A stretch of 64,000 bases of DNA, from assembly GCF_014650555.1 (NCBI RefSeq), contig NZ_BMVE01000003.1:1-64000 (forward strand), given 5' to 3'. Shown one piece after another: positions 35,154 through 44,047 of the stretch. A model generated the notes under the pieces. It made no database searches, was not told the origin of the DNA, and saw only the letters and a program-made list of their open reading frames with translations. Both the position numbers and the translations under genes were made by a program. This DNA is from Streptomyces goshikiensis. GTDB taxonomy: Bacteria > Actinomycetota > Actinomycetes > Streptomycetales > Streptomycetaceae. Numbering within the stretch: the stretch's first letter is position 1; the number at the start of each line of letters is the position of its first letter.

Positions 35154-38100
35154 TCAGCCGCCGACGTAGACGTCCTCCACGTAGCGGCCTTCCGCCTCCA
35201 GCTCCCGGAGCCACTCCGAGGCCGTGGAAGCGTCCTGCCCGCTGTACCGGACGTACAGCTGCCGGAAGGCCTCGCGGACGCCCGGGGCCATGCGGGAGCC
35301 GTCCCCGCAGACGTGGATGCGGGCGCCCGCCTCGGTCAGCCGCCAGACTTCCTCGCCCTCCGCCTCGATCCGGTGCTGTACGAAGCGGACCCCGCCCTCG
35401 GGCGCCAGCGAGAAGGCGGGGCGCATGGACACGGCGCCCTCGCGGTCGGCGTCCTCCAGTTCCGCCCGGTGGAGGTAGTCCACCTCCGGGTGGTCGCAGC
35501 CGAAGTAGCACAGCGCGGGCGCCAGCTCGGCTCCCGCCGCACGCAGCGCGCGACGGTCGGCGATCGCCCCCCGGAAGGGCGCGAGGCCGGTACCCGCGCC
35601 GATCATGATGACCGGCGTCCGCTCGTCGTGCGGGACGCGGAAGGCCTCCCGGCAGGGCTGTACCCGGGCGAGGACGGTGTCGCCGGGACGTACCCGGTGC
35701 AGGTACGAGGAGCCCGTTCCGCGGAACACGCCGTCCCGGCCGGAGCGGTGGGGGGCTTCCAGGAGCGAGATCATCAGGTCTGCCCGCTCCGGACCCGCCG
35801 AGGGGGACGAGGAGATGGAGTAGTGGCGGGGCCGCAGCGGCTCCAGCAGTTCCAGCAGTACGGGCCACGGCAGACGGCCCCGCAGCGCGGGGTGCTCCTC
35901 GACGAGGTCCACGAGGCTGCCCGGGCGGGTTCCGCCGGCTCCGCCCGCGCCGTCGGCCTCTGCCGCGATCCGTTCCAGCGCGGCCCGCTCCGGCGGGCAC
36001 GGGTTGTGCGCCGCGAGGACGGCCGCCTGCCCGGCCGTCACCGGCGCCTGGAGCTCGACGTACCGGGCGAGCAGTTCGCGTACGGACACGGGGCGGTCGA
36101 GCGGCAGGGCGGTGCGGCCGGATCGGCGGGCCCGGATGTTCAGCACCGACTCCGGGTCGACGCCCAGGACCCGGGCCGCCCGCTCCACCTGGCCGGGGTC
36201 GTTGGCCGGGAGGACGGCGAGGTGGTCGGCGGTGCGGTAGCCGACCCCCTCGGGAAGCGCGATGCGCAGGAAGCGCTTCGCCCTGCCCGCCGGGTGGCCG
36301 AGGTCGGCGAGGTCCCCGGTGTGCGTGACCGTCATCGGCTGAAGGCCGTGGCGCCGGGCCAGTGCGTCGAGCGGCCCACCCGTGACCTCGACGACCTCGT
36401 ACACCGGGCCGGGCGCCTCCTCCGCCGGGGAGGTGGCCACGGACGCCGGGTCGCCGTAGCGTTCCAGGAGCGTGCGGCGCAGGGCCGCGGTGAAGCCGCG
36501 CACCGCTCCCGCGAGGTCCCCGGAGGCGTCGGCCTCGCCGCGGTCCATCAGCCGCGCCGCACCCGCCGAGGCGAGGCGGCCGTCGATGAGCGCGGGTACC
36601 TGCTGGTAGGTGGCGGCCCAGTTGCGGTCCCCGACGCCCAGGACGGCGTAGTGCACCCCTGCCGCGGCGCCGGGGCCCGCCTGCGTCAGCCAGGAGACGA
36701 ACGCGGCCGCGTCGTCGGTGGGCCGTCCGTTGTACGACGCGGCGACGACGACCACCGGTCCGTCCGTCGGCAGCCCGCCGTCACGGTGGTCGTCGAGCGG
36801 TGCGACACGCGTGGCGAAGCCCAGCTCCGCCGCCGCTTCGGCCAGGTCCCGCGCGTACGCGCGGCAGGTGCCGAAGTTGGATCCGTGCAGCAGCGTCAGC
36901 GTCGTACCCGCAACGGCCCGGGTGGGGCAGGCCCCGGTGTCCGGCGCCCGGGTGTCCTCCCCGTGGGCGGCGGGGAGGACCGCCCCGAGGGCGGCGCGGT
37001 TGCGGGAGCGGTCGGCCGGGGTGCGCCGGCCCAGGGCCATGGTGAACCCGTCGGGCTTGAGCGTGAGCGTCTCCTTGACGCGCAGCTCGTACCGCCCCTG
37101 GTCGACGAAGCGGTAGCGGTGCACCAGCATGCCCAGCAGCATCGTTGCCTCGTGGAGGGCGAACTGCCGCCCGATGCAGGCGCGTTCCCCGGTCCCGAAC
37201 GGCTTGTACGCGTGCGGGGAGCGGGCCGCCTCGGCCTCGGCGGCGAACCGGTCCGGGTCGAACTCCTCCACGTTGTCGCCCCACACCGGATCGCGGTGCA
37301 GCATCGGCGTCAGCACCACCATCCGCTGCCCCGCCCTGACCGGGTAGCGGCCGCCGATCACGGTGTCGGCGCGCGCCTCGCGAGCGAACGCGGCGGCGGT
37401 CGGCCACAGCCGCAGCGCCTCGCCCAGGACCTGGCGTACGTAGCGCAGCCGGCCGATGTCCTCGAAGGAGGGCTCGGGGTCCGGGTCGTCGCCCCACAGG
37501 GCGTCGGTCTCGGCCTGGGCCAGGTGCAGCACCGCCGGGTTCTTCAGGAGGTGGTACAGCGCGAACGAGAGGGCGCCCGAGGTCGTCTCGTGGCCCGCGA
37601 TCAGGAAGGTGATCACCTGGTTCCTGATGTTCGCCCCGTCGAGCACCTCGCCGGACCGGGGGTGCGGGGAGCCCAGCATCAGTCCCAGCAGATCGTCGGT
37701 CGAGGTGTCCCCGGAGGCCTTGCGCCGCTCGATCACCTCGTCGACGACGCGGGCCAGGTAGGCGGCGTCCTCGGCGAACGCCGCGTCCTCGGCGGTGTGG
37801 TCCGCGCCGGGCACCCGGCCGAGCTTGGCCTGGCTGTGGGCGAGGGCCCGGACGAGTGCCCGGACGAACGGGTGCGCCCGCTCGCGCTCGAAGGACGCGA
37901 AGTCGTAGCCGAAGCCGGACAGGCCGATGGTGTCCAGGGTCATCCGGGTCATGTCCTCGGCGACGTCGACCGGGGCCGATACGCCCGCGCCCGCGGTGAA
38001 CCGGGCGTCCCAGGAGCCGATGAGCCGCTTGGCGACCCGCAGCATGTGCGGGTGGTAGGTCCGCATCGAGGTGAGGGCGAAGGCCGGGAGCAGGATGTCG

Positions 38101-38423
38101 TGCGCCTTGGCCCAGTTGGGCTCGTCGTTGTACGCGGTGAACAGCCCGTCGGCGGCGACCTCGCGCACGTTCTCCAGCGCCGGGCCGATGCCCTTGACGA
38201 AGCGCTGCTCGTCGGAGAGCTCCTCCACCAGCTCCGCCGAGCTGACGAACACGGTCTCCCGGTCGTGGAAGCGCTGGACGAAGACCGGACCGAGCCGGCG
38301 CGCGTGCCCCATGGCCGTCTGCAGCGGGGTGCTCGTCATCCCCGTGTCGCTCACGTCCACGACCGGCGGGTGCGCGCCTTCGTCGTCGAGGGGTCCGGCG
38401 GCGGTGCTGTGCGATTCATTCAT
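35154..38423 (-). CDS. CYP102-type cytochrome P450/NADPH-P450 reductase fusion
   Basis: 1089 aa, ATG 38423. The P450 part (about 1-480) has AGHETT at 276-281, an ExxR helix (GEALRLWP near 334) and the haem loop FGTGERACIG with Cys416. A linker leads to a flavodoxin-like FMN domain (LLHGSNFGTCRAYARDLAEA, about 505-650). The FAD domain contains RHYSISSSPS and the NADPH domain GAGTGLAPFRG. The C-terminus EDVYVGG is typical. This is the self-sufficient P450 BM3 class, oxidising fatty acids or similar chains with NADPH. The full set of motifs suggests an active enzyme. A PAS-LuxR regulator is divergent from it. Confidence 0.96.
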   Translation of the reverse strand: MNESHSTAAGPLDDEGAHPPVVDVSDTGMTSTPLQTAMGHARRLGPVFVQRFHDRETVFVSSAELVEELSDEQRFVKGIGPALENVREVAADGLFTAYNDEPNWAKAHDILLPAFALTSMRTYHPHMLRVAKRLIGSWDARFTAGAGVSAPVDVAEDMTRMTLDTIGLSGFGYDFASFERERAHPFVRALVRALAHSQAKLGRVPGADHTAEDAAFAEDAAYLARVVDEVIERRKASGDTSTDDLLGLMLGSPHPRSGEVLDGANIRNQVITFLIAGHETTSGALSFALYHLLKNPAVLHLAQAETDALWGDDPDPEPSFEDIGRLRYVRQVLGEALRLWPTAAAFAREARADTVIGGRYPVRAGQRMVVLTPMLHRDPVWGDNVEEFDPDRFAAEAEAARSPHAYKPFGTGERACIGRQFALHEATMLLGMLVHRYRFVDQGRYELRVKETLTLKPDGFTMALGRRTPADRSRNRAALGAVLPAAHGEDTRAPDTGACPTRAVAGTTLTLLHGSNFGTCRAYARDLAEAAAELGFATRVAPLDDHRDGGLPTDGPVVVVAASYNGRPTDDAAAFVSWLTQAGPGAAAGVHYAVLGVGDRNWAATYQQVPALIDGRLASAGAARLMDRGEADASGDLAGAVRGFTAALRRTLLERYGDPASVATSPAEEAPGPVYEVVEVTGGPLDALARRHGLQPMTVTHTGDLADLGHPAGRAKRFLRIALPEGVGYRTADHLAVLPANDPGQVERAARVLGVDPESVLNIRARRSGRTALPLDRPVSVRELLARYVELQAPVTAGQAAVLAAHNPCPPERAALERIAAEADGAGGAGGTRPGSLVDLVEEHPALRGRLPWPVLLELLEPLRPRHYSISSSPSAGPERADLMISLLEAPHRSGRDGVFRGTGSSYLHRVRPGDTVLARVQPCREAFRVPHDERTPVIMIGAGTGLAPFRGAIADRRALRAAGAELAPALCYFGCDHPEVDYLHRAELEDADREGAVSMRPAFSLAPEGGVRFVQHRIEAEGEEVWRLTEAGARIHVCGDGSRMAPGVREAFRQLYVRYSGQDASTASEWLRELEAEGRYVEDVYVGG

Positions 38424-38575
38424 GGCGTCTGCCTCTTCTGGTCACGTCAGGCGTGGTGTGTCCACGGTGACGCGGCCTCGGGGGCGATCGGGTACGACGA
38501 CTACCTATTCTTGTAGGGGTGTTTTCCGTTCCGGGCCTTGATCGGGGGCAGCCGGCCGTGGCAGGGGGAGAGTGC

Positions 38576-39244
38576 GTGACACAGCCGCCAGAGGAGGCTC
38601 CGGGCGCGGCGGCGGCCTGGCGGTCACGTTTCGTCAGCCTCTTCGACAGGGCGCCCGTGGCGCTGGCGATCAGCGACGCGTACGGCCTGATCCTCGGCGC
38701 GAACCCCGCGTTCGCCTCCGCGTGGCAGCTCCAGCCGGGCAAGCTGGAAGGGCGCCGCCTCCTCGACATCCTCACTCCGACCAACGACCGGCAGCTGCGC
38801 AGGCTGGACGAGGCGCTGCGCTCGCGCCGCAGGTCCCGCTACCCGGTCGAGGTGAGCTGGCAGGTCCGGGGGGCGGCCCGCCACGGCCGGGTCACCGTCG
38901 AACCGGTCTCCGATCCGCAGGACGACGTCCCCCGCCTGCTGGTCTCGCTGACCGAGGAGCCGGGTGCGGGCCGGTCCGAGCAGCCGCCGGAGGACCCGGC
39001 CGACGGCCTCGGCCCCCAGGAGGCGCGCATTCTGCCGCTCGTCGCGGCGGGGGCGTCGGGAGCGGCCATCGCCCGCGAGGTGGGCCTCACCGTCGACGGG
39101 GTCAACTACCACGTGACCCGCCTCTGCCGACGGCTCGGCGTACCCAACCGCCCCGCTCTGGTCGCCCGCGCCTACGTCCTGGGCCTGCTGGACCCCACGG
39201 CGTGGCCCCCGCGCGCGGCGGCGGCCGGTCCGGAGCGGCCCTGA
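38576..39244 (+). CDS. PAS domain LuxR-family transcriptional regulator
   Basis: 222 aa from GTG 38576, five nt after AGGGGGAG; the frame opens earlier at 38519 but without a ribosome binding site. A PAS domain covers about residues 15-125 (FDRAPVALAISDAYGLILGANPAF), followed by a LuxR-type helix-turn-helix (LGPQEARILPLVAAGASGAA then IAREVGLTVDGVNYHVTRLC). PAS domains sense small ligands, redox state or light; the ligand is not predictable. It is divergent from the CYP102-type gene with about 150 bp between starts, so it may control that gene. A small imperfect dyad (acctattcttgtaggggt) lies in this gap. Confidence 0.88.
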   Translation: MTQPPEEAPGAAAAWRSRFVSLFDRAPVALAISDAYGLILGANPAFASAWQLQPGKLEGRRLLDILTPTNDRQLRRLDEALRSRRRSRYPVEVSWQVRGAARHGRVTVEPVSDPQDDVPRLLVSLTEEPGAGRSEQPPEDPADGLGPQEARILPLVAAGASGAAIAREVGLTVDGVNYHVTRLCRRLGVPNRPALVARAYVLGLLDPTAWPPRAAAAGPERP

Positions 39245-39273
39245 GGCCGCATCCGCGTGCCGGGCCGTGCGGC

Positions 39274-41679
39274 TCAGGTGCCGGGGGCGCGGCCCTTGGG
39301 CTGGCGGGGTTCGGGGGAGTCGGGCGCGGGCGGGACGGGGAGGTCCGCCGGCGTGTCCTGGGAGAGCGCGACCCGGGCGCCGTGGTGCGCCACGGTGAGG
39401 GGCTCTCCCGACAGCAGCGTGTAGCGGGCCGTTGACCGGCTGATGTCGAGCCGGATCAGCCGCTGCCGGACACGGACGTTGAAGGCCAGCCGTGTCAGCG
39501 AGGACGGCAGGCGCGGCGCGAAGCGCACCGGGGGCCATTCCTGTTCCTCGGCCCGCGGGGTCCCGGACGGCTGCTCGCCCGGGAGCCCGGCCGGGTCCGC
39601 ACGGAAGCGGCGCAGGCCGCCGAGGCCCTGGACCAGGGCGATCCAGGTGCCGGCGAGCGAGGCCATGTGGAGGCCGTCCCGCGTGTTGTGTTCGAGGTCG
39701 TCCAGGTCCATCAGCGCCGCCTCGCGCGTATACGCCCAGGCGAGGCGCAGATGGCCGGTCTCGGCGGCGAGCACGGCCTGGCAGCAGGCGGAGAGGGAGG
39801 AGTCCCTGACCGTCAGCGGCTCGTAGTACGCGAAGTTGCGGGCCTTCTCCTCGGCGGTGAACTCGTCCGGGCACGTGAACATGGCCAGGATCAGGTCCGC
39901 CTGCTTGACGACCTGCTTGCGGTACAGCTGGAAGTACGGGAAGTGCAGCAGCAGCGGGTACTGGTCCTCGGAGGTGGCGTCGAAGTCCCAGGGCTCCTGG
40001 TCGGTGAAGCCGTCGGACTGCTCGTGCACCTGCAGCCGCTCGTTGTACGGGATGGCCGTCCGCGCGGCGGTGTTGCGCCAGTCCGCGATCTCCTCGGCGC
40101 TGACGCCGAGGTCCGGTGCCCGGTCGGGGTGGCGCGAGACGGCGTCCGCCGCGGCGAGGAGGTTCCGCCGGGCCATGGCGTTGGTGTAGAGGTTGTCGCG
40201 CGCGATGGCGCTGTACTCGTCGGGGCCGGTGACCCCGTCGATGTGGAAGACGCCGTCGGCGTCGAAGTGGCCGAGCGAGCGCCAGAGCCGGGCGGTGTGC
40301 ACCAGCAGGTCGAGGCCGGGACCGCCGTAGAACTCCCGGTCGCCGGTGGAGAACACGTACCGCTCGACGGCCGCGGCGATGTCGGCGTTGACGTGGAAGG
40401 CGACCGTTCCGGCGGGCCAGTAGGCGGAGCACTCGGCGCCGTTGATCGTGCGCCAGGGGAAGGCCGCTCCCTCCAGGCCGAGTTGACGGGCGCGCTCCAG
40501 CGCGCCGGGCAGCGTGGAATGCCGCCACGCGAGGGCGGAGGCGACGGTGTACGGCGCGGTGTGGGTGAGGACGGGCAGGACGAAGGACTCGGTGTCCCAG
40601 AAGGCGTGGCCGTCATAACCGGTGCCCGTGAGGCCCTTGGCGGGGATGGGGCGCCGCTCGCCTCGCGCGGAGGCCTGGTAGAGGTGGAAGAGGGCGAACC
40701 GGACGGCCTGCTGGACCTCTTCGTCGCCCTCCACCTCGACGTCGGCACTGGACCAGAACTCGTCCAGGCAGGCCCGCTGTGCGTCGAGCAGCCCCTGCCA
40801 CCCGGTGGTGCGGGCGCCCGCCAGCCCGCCTTCCACCTGGTCGCGCACGGCGGGCAGGGAGCGCTCCGCCGACCAGCCGTAGGCCACGAACTTGACGAGT
40901 TCGAGCCGCTGTCCGGGCTCCAGGGTGGCGGTCACCGTCAGGCGGGCCACGTCCGGTTCGCTCTCGGCGGCCCACGCGGTGCCGGCCGGGCCGTTCACGA
41001 TGTGGTCGGCCGCCACCGCGACGCGCTGCCCGCTGGTGGCCGTGCAGTGGACCAGGCGCAGCCGGGTGTCGTGCGCGTAGTGCTCCTCGGGGAGCAGCGG
41101 GCGGTCGATGACGGCGGCCATGCGCGGGTCGCCGGAGGCGGTGGGCAACTGCTCGTTGGCGACGAGCTCGGACTGCACGGCGATGGTGGCCGGACCGCCC
41201 ACGGTCTCCACGCTGTACGAGATGGCCGCGACGGCCCGCTGTGCGAGGGAGACCAAGCGGTGCGAGGTCAGGCGTACCGTCCGGCCGGAGGGCGTCGTCC
41301 ACTCGGCGGACCGGCTGAGGACGCCGGTACGGAAGTCCAGGACCCGTTCGTGCGAGAGGAGCTCGCCGTAGCGCAGGTCGAAGGGGTGGTCGTCGACGAG
41401 CAGCCGGATGACCTTGCCGTCGGTGACGTTGACGGTCGTCTGCCCGGACTCCGGATACCCGTACCCGGCCTCGGCGTAGGGGAGGGGGTGGCTCGCGTAG
41501 ACGCTGTTGAGGTAGGAGCCCGGCAGGCCGTGGGGCTCGCCCTCGTCGAGGTTGCCGCGCCAGCCCAGATGGCCGTTGGACTGGGCGAACACGGATTCGC
41601 TCTGCGCGAGGACGCCGAGGTCGAGGGCCGTCTCCCGCAGCCGCCAGGGCTCGGTCGCGAAGTTCTCGTGAGTGATCAT
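39274..41679 (-). CDS. Glycoside hydrolase family 65 protein, probable disaccharide phosphorylase
   Basis: 801 aa, ATG 41679, overlapping the pgmB stop by 4 nt (ATGA). N-terminal beta-sandwich, then the (alpha/alpha)6 barrel with HAFWDTESFVLPVL (360-372) and the general acid Glu488 in DGVTGPDEYS. Family 65 includes maltose, trehalose, kojibiose and nigerose phosphorylases, which split alpha-glucosides with phosphate to give beta-glucose 1-phosphate. The coupled beta-phosphoglucomutase gene directly upstream supports phosphorolysis rather than hydrolysis. Substrate linkage cannot be read. It is the last gene of the gnd-zwf-pgmB-GH65 group. Confidence 0.93.
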   Translation of the reverse strand: MITHENFATEPWRLRETALDLGVLAQSESVFAQSNGHLGWRGNLDEGEPHGLPGSYLNSVYASHPLPYAEAGYGYPESGQTTVNVTDGKVIRLLVDDHPFDLRYGELLSHERVLDFRTGVLSRSAEWTTPSGRTVRLTSHRLVSLAQRAVAAISYSVETVGGPATIAVQSELVANEQLPTASGDPRMAAVIDRPLLPEEHYAHDTRLRLVHCTATSGQRVAVAADHIVNGPAGTAWAAESEPDVARLTVTATLEPGQRLELVKFVAYGWSAERSLPAVRDQVEGGLAGARTTGWQGLLDAQRACLDEFWSSADVEVEGDEEVQQAVRFALFHLYQASARGERRPIPAKGLTGTGYDGHAFWDTESFVLPVLTHTAPYTVASALAWRHSTLPGALERARQLGLEGAAFPWRTINGAECSAYWPAGTVAFHVNADIAAAVERYVFSTGDREFYGGPGLDLLVHTARLWRSLGHFDADGVFHIDGVTGPDEYSAIARDNLYTNAMARRNLLAAADAVSRHPDRAPDLGVSAEEIADWRNTAARTAIPYNERLQVHEQSDGFTDQEPWDFDATSEDQYPLLLHFPYFQLYRKQVVKQADLILAMFTCPDEFTAEEKARNFAYYEPLTVRDSSLSACCQAVLAAETGHLRLAWAYTREAALMDLDDLEHNTRDGLHMASLAGTWIALVQGLGGLRRFRADPAGLPGEQPSGTPRAEEQEWPPVRFAPRLPSSLTRLAFNVRVRQRLIRLDISRSTARYTLLSGEPLTVAHHGARVALSQDTPADLPVPPAPDSPEPRQPKGRAPGT

Positions 41680-42419
41680 CCGCGGTCCAGCAGTTCGGAG
41701 AGGTCGCTGACCACGACATCGGCCCCGTGCGCGCGCAGTTCGGCCGCCTGGCCGGTGCGGTCGACGCCGACGACGAAACCGAAGCCGCCCGCCTTGCCGG
41801 CGGCCACCCCGGCCAGCGCGTCCTCGAACACGGCGGCGTCGCGCGGGTCGGTGGCGAAGAGGCGGGCGGCCGCCAGGTAGCTGTCGGGGGAGGGCTTGCC
41901 GCGCAGTCCGCGCTCGGCGATGGTGATGCCGTCGACACGGTCTTCGAAGAGGTCCTCGATACGGGCCGCCACCAGCACGTCCCGGCAGTTGGCGCTGGAG
42001 GAGACGACGGCGCGGCGCAGACCCGCGTCGCGTGCGGCGCGCACGTAGGCCACGGAGCCCTCGTAGGCCTCCACGCCCTGCTCGCGGATCGCGCGGAGCA
42101 CCAGGTCGTTCTTGCGGGTGCCCAGGCCGTGGACCGTCTCCCGGTCCGGGCCGTCGCTCGCGGCGCCCTCGGGCAGGGTGATGTCCCGGGAGGCGAGGAA
42201 GGTGCGCACGCCGTCCTCGCGGGGGCGGCCGTCCACGTACTCGTCGTAGTCGTGCACGGCGTCGAAGGGCACGAAGGGCGGACCGTCGCGGTCGGCCCGC
42301 CGGCGCAGGTAGTCGTCGAACATCTCTTTCCAGGCGGCCGCGTGGACGTTCGCGGTCCGGGTGAGCACCCCGTCGAGGTCGAAGAGGCAGGCGCTGACGT
42401 GGTCGGGGAGTCCCAGCAT
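41676..42419 (-). CDS. pgmB: Beta-phosphoglucomutase-like HAD phosphatase
   Basis: 247 aa, ATG 42419. The HAD motif I is DLDGVL (residues about 14-19) with the second Asp needed for mutases; motif II is VVSSSANCRD; Lys in RGLRGKPSPDSY and motif III VFEDALAGVAAGKAGGF follow. The enzyme converts beta-glucose 1-phosphate to glucose 6-phosphate. Its stop overlaps the start of the GH65 gene, the standard pairing. Glucose 6-phosphate would feed zwf, which lies just upstream on the same strand, 114 bp away. Confidence 0.93.
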   Translation of the reverse strand: MLGLPDHVSACLFDLDGVLTRTANVHAAAWKEMFDDYLRRRADRDGPPFVPFDAVHDYDEYVDGRPREDGVRTFLASRDITLPEGAASDGPDRETVHGLGTRKNDLVLRAIREQGVEAYEGSVAYVRAARDAGLRRAVVSSSANCRDVLVAARIEDLFEDRVDGITIAERGLRGKPSPDSYLAAARLFATDPRDAAVFEDALAGVAAGKAGGFGFVVGVDRTGQAAELRAHGADVVVSDLSELLDRG

Positions 42420-42533
42420 GCCGTCGAGGCTAGGAGGACGCGGCGGCCGAAGGGCAGAGCGGCGCCCGCGGAACGGGCGCGGTACCCCGTACGGCGCGGG
42501 GCGTGTGGCGTTCGGAGCAACGCGCCCGTCGCC

Positions 42534-44036
42534 TCACCGCCCGGCGGGCCGGTGCCTTTCGGGCAGGTGCCACCGGTGGGGCGCGACGAGGGAGGTGATG
42601 GCCTCGGGCCCCCAGGATCCGGGGGCGTACGGGGCGACGGGCGGCGGCGCGTCCAGCAGCGGCGCGGAGATCTCCCACAGGCGTTCGATGCCGTCGGAGC
42701 GGGTGAAGAGGGACTGGTCGCCGAGCATGGCCTGGAGGATGAGGTGCTCGTACGCCTCCAGGGCGTTCTCGGTGGTGAAGGAGCCTCGGTAGCCGAAGAC
42801 CATGTCGGCCTCCGCGAGCTGCATCGTGGGGCCGGGCTCCTTGGCGAGGAAGCGGGCGGTGATGGAGCCGGGGTCGGCGAAGTCGATGACGAGTTCGTTG
42901 GCGCGGCCGTCCGCCGCCTCCCGGGCGTCCAGCGGGAACATGCCGAGCACGGGCTCGCGCAGGCCGAGGGTGACGACGTGCCGGCCCTCGGCCAGCGCCT
43001 TGCCCGAGCGCAGGTGGAAGGGGACGCCGGCCCAGCGCCAGTTGTCGATGTCGACGCGCAGCGCGACGAAGGTCTCGGTGTCCGAGGCCGGATCGACCCC
43101 CGCCTCGGCGCGGTAGCCGGTGTACTGGCCGCGTACGACGTGGGCGGGGTCCAGGGGCCGCATGCTGCGGAAGACCTTGACCTGCTCGTCGCGCAGGGAC
43201 TGCGCTTCGAGGGCGACCGGCGGTTCCATCGCGACGAATCCGAGCAGCTGGAACAGGTGCGTGACCACCATGTCGCGGAAGGTGCCGGTGCCCTCGAAGA
43301 AGTGGGCGCGGCCCTGGATGTCGATCTGCTCGGGTACGTCGATCTGTACGTGGCTGATGTGCTCGCGGTTCCAGAGCGGCTCGAAGAGGCCGTTCGCGAA
43401 CCGCAGGGCGAGGATGTTGTCCACCGCCTCCTTGCCGAGGAAGTGGTCGATGCGGAACACCCGGGACTCGTCGAAGACGGCGTGGACGGCCGCGTTGAGC
43501 GCGCGGGCGGACGCGAGGTCCGTCCCGAAGGGCTTCTCGACGATGACCCGCGCGTCACGGGCCAGCCCCGTGGCGCCGAGCAGCTCGATGACGGAAGTGA
43601 AAGCCACGGGCGGGACGGCGAGGTGGAACAACCGCCGCGGAGTGCCGCCGACGGCCCGCTCGGCCTCGTCCACCGCCTTCACCAGCGGCTCGGTCGCGCC
43701 CGTGTCGGCCGAGCCGAACGACAGGGCGGCCTCGAACTCCTGCCACTCGGGGCCCTCGGGGCGGGAGCGGCCGAACTCCGCCACGGCCTGGCGCGCGTGG
43801 GCGCGGAACTCCTCGTCGCTCAGGGCCTCGGCCGCCGGGGCCGAGCCGACGATGCGGTAGCGCCGCGGCAGGAGCCCCGCCTTGGCGAGGTGGAAGAGGC
43901 CCGGCAGCAGTTTGCGCCTGGCCAGGTCACCCGTCGCGCCGAAGAGCACGACGACGTGGTCCTCGGGGTGCGGCTGGGCCTGGCTCTGGCTCTGGGTCTG
44001 GGTCTGCGTCCGGGAAGCGTCGGAGTTCCTGTCCAT
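42534..44036 (-). CDS. zwf: Glucose-6-phosphate dehydrogenase
   Basis: 500 aa, ATG 44036. Cofactor loop FGATGDLARRKLLPGLF, active-site RIDHFLGKEAVDN and a VEKPFGTDLASA segment identify the enzyme, which makes 6-phosphogluconolactone and NADPH. The first 20 residues hold a simple QTQTQSQSQAQ run outside the domain, absent from ordinary Zwf. It starts 11 bp after gnd, so the two are co-transcribed. Streptomyces usually has another zwf in the main pentose-phosphate cluster; this is probably a paralogue for special conditions. No opcA or pgl gene is adjacent. Confidence 0.96.
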   Translation of the reverse strand: MDRNSDASRTQTQTQSQSQAQPHPEDHVVVLFGATGDLARRKLLPGLFHLAKAGLLPRRYRIVGSAPAAEALSDEEFRAHARQAVAEFGRSRPEGPEWQEFEAALSFGSADTGATEPLVKAVDEAERAVGGTPRRLFHLAVPPVAFTSVIELLGATGLARDARVIVEKPFGTDLASARALNAAVHAVFDESRVFRIDHFLGKEAVDNILALRFANGLFEPLWNREHISHVQIDVPEQIDIQGRAHFFEGTGTFRDMVVTHLFQLLGFVAMEPPVALEAQSLRDEQVKVFRSMRPLDPAHVVRGQYTGYRAEAGVDPASDTETFVALRVDIDNWRWAGVPFHLRSGKALAEGRHVVTLGLREPVLGMFPLDAREAADGRANELVIDFADPGSITARFLAKEPGPTMQLAEADMVFGYRGSFTTENALEAYEHLILQAMLGDQSLFTRSDGIERLWEISAPLLDAPPPVAPYAPGSWGPEAITSLVAPHRWHLPERHRPAGR

Positions 44037-44047
44037 GGCGGGCCCCC

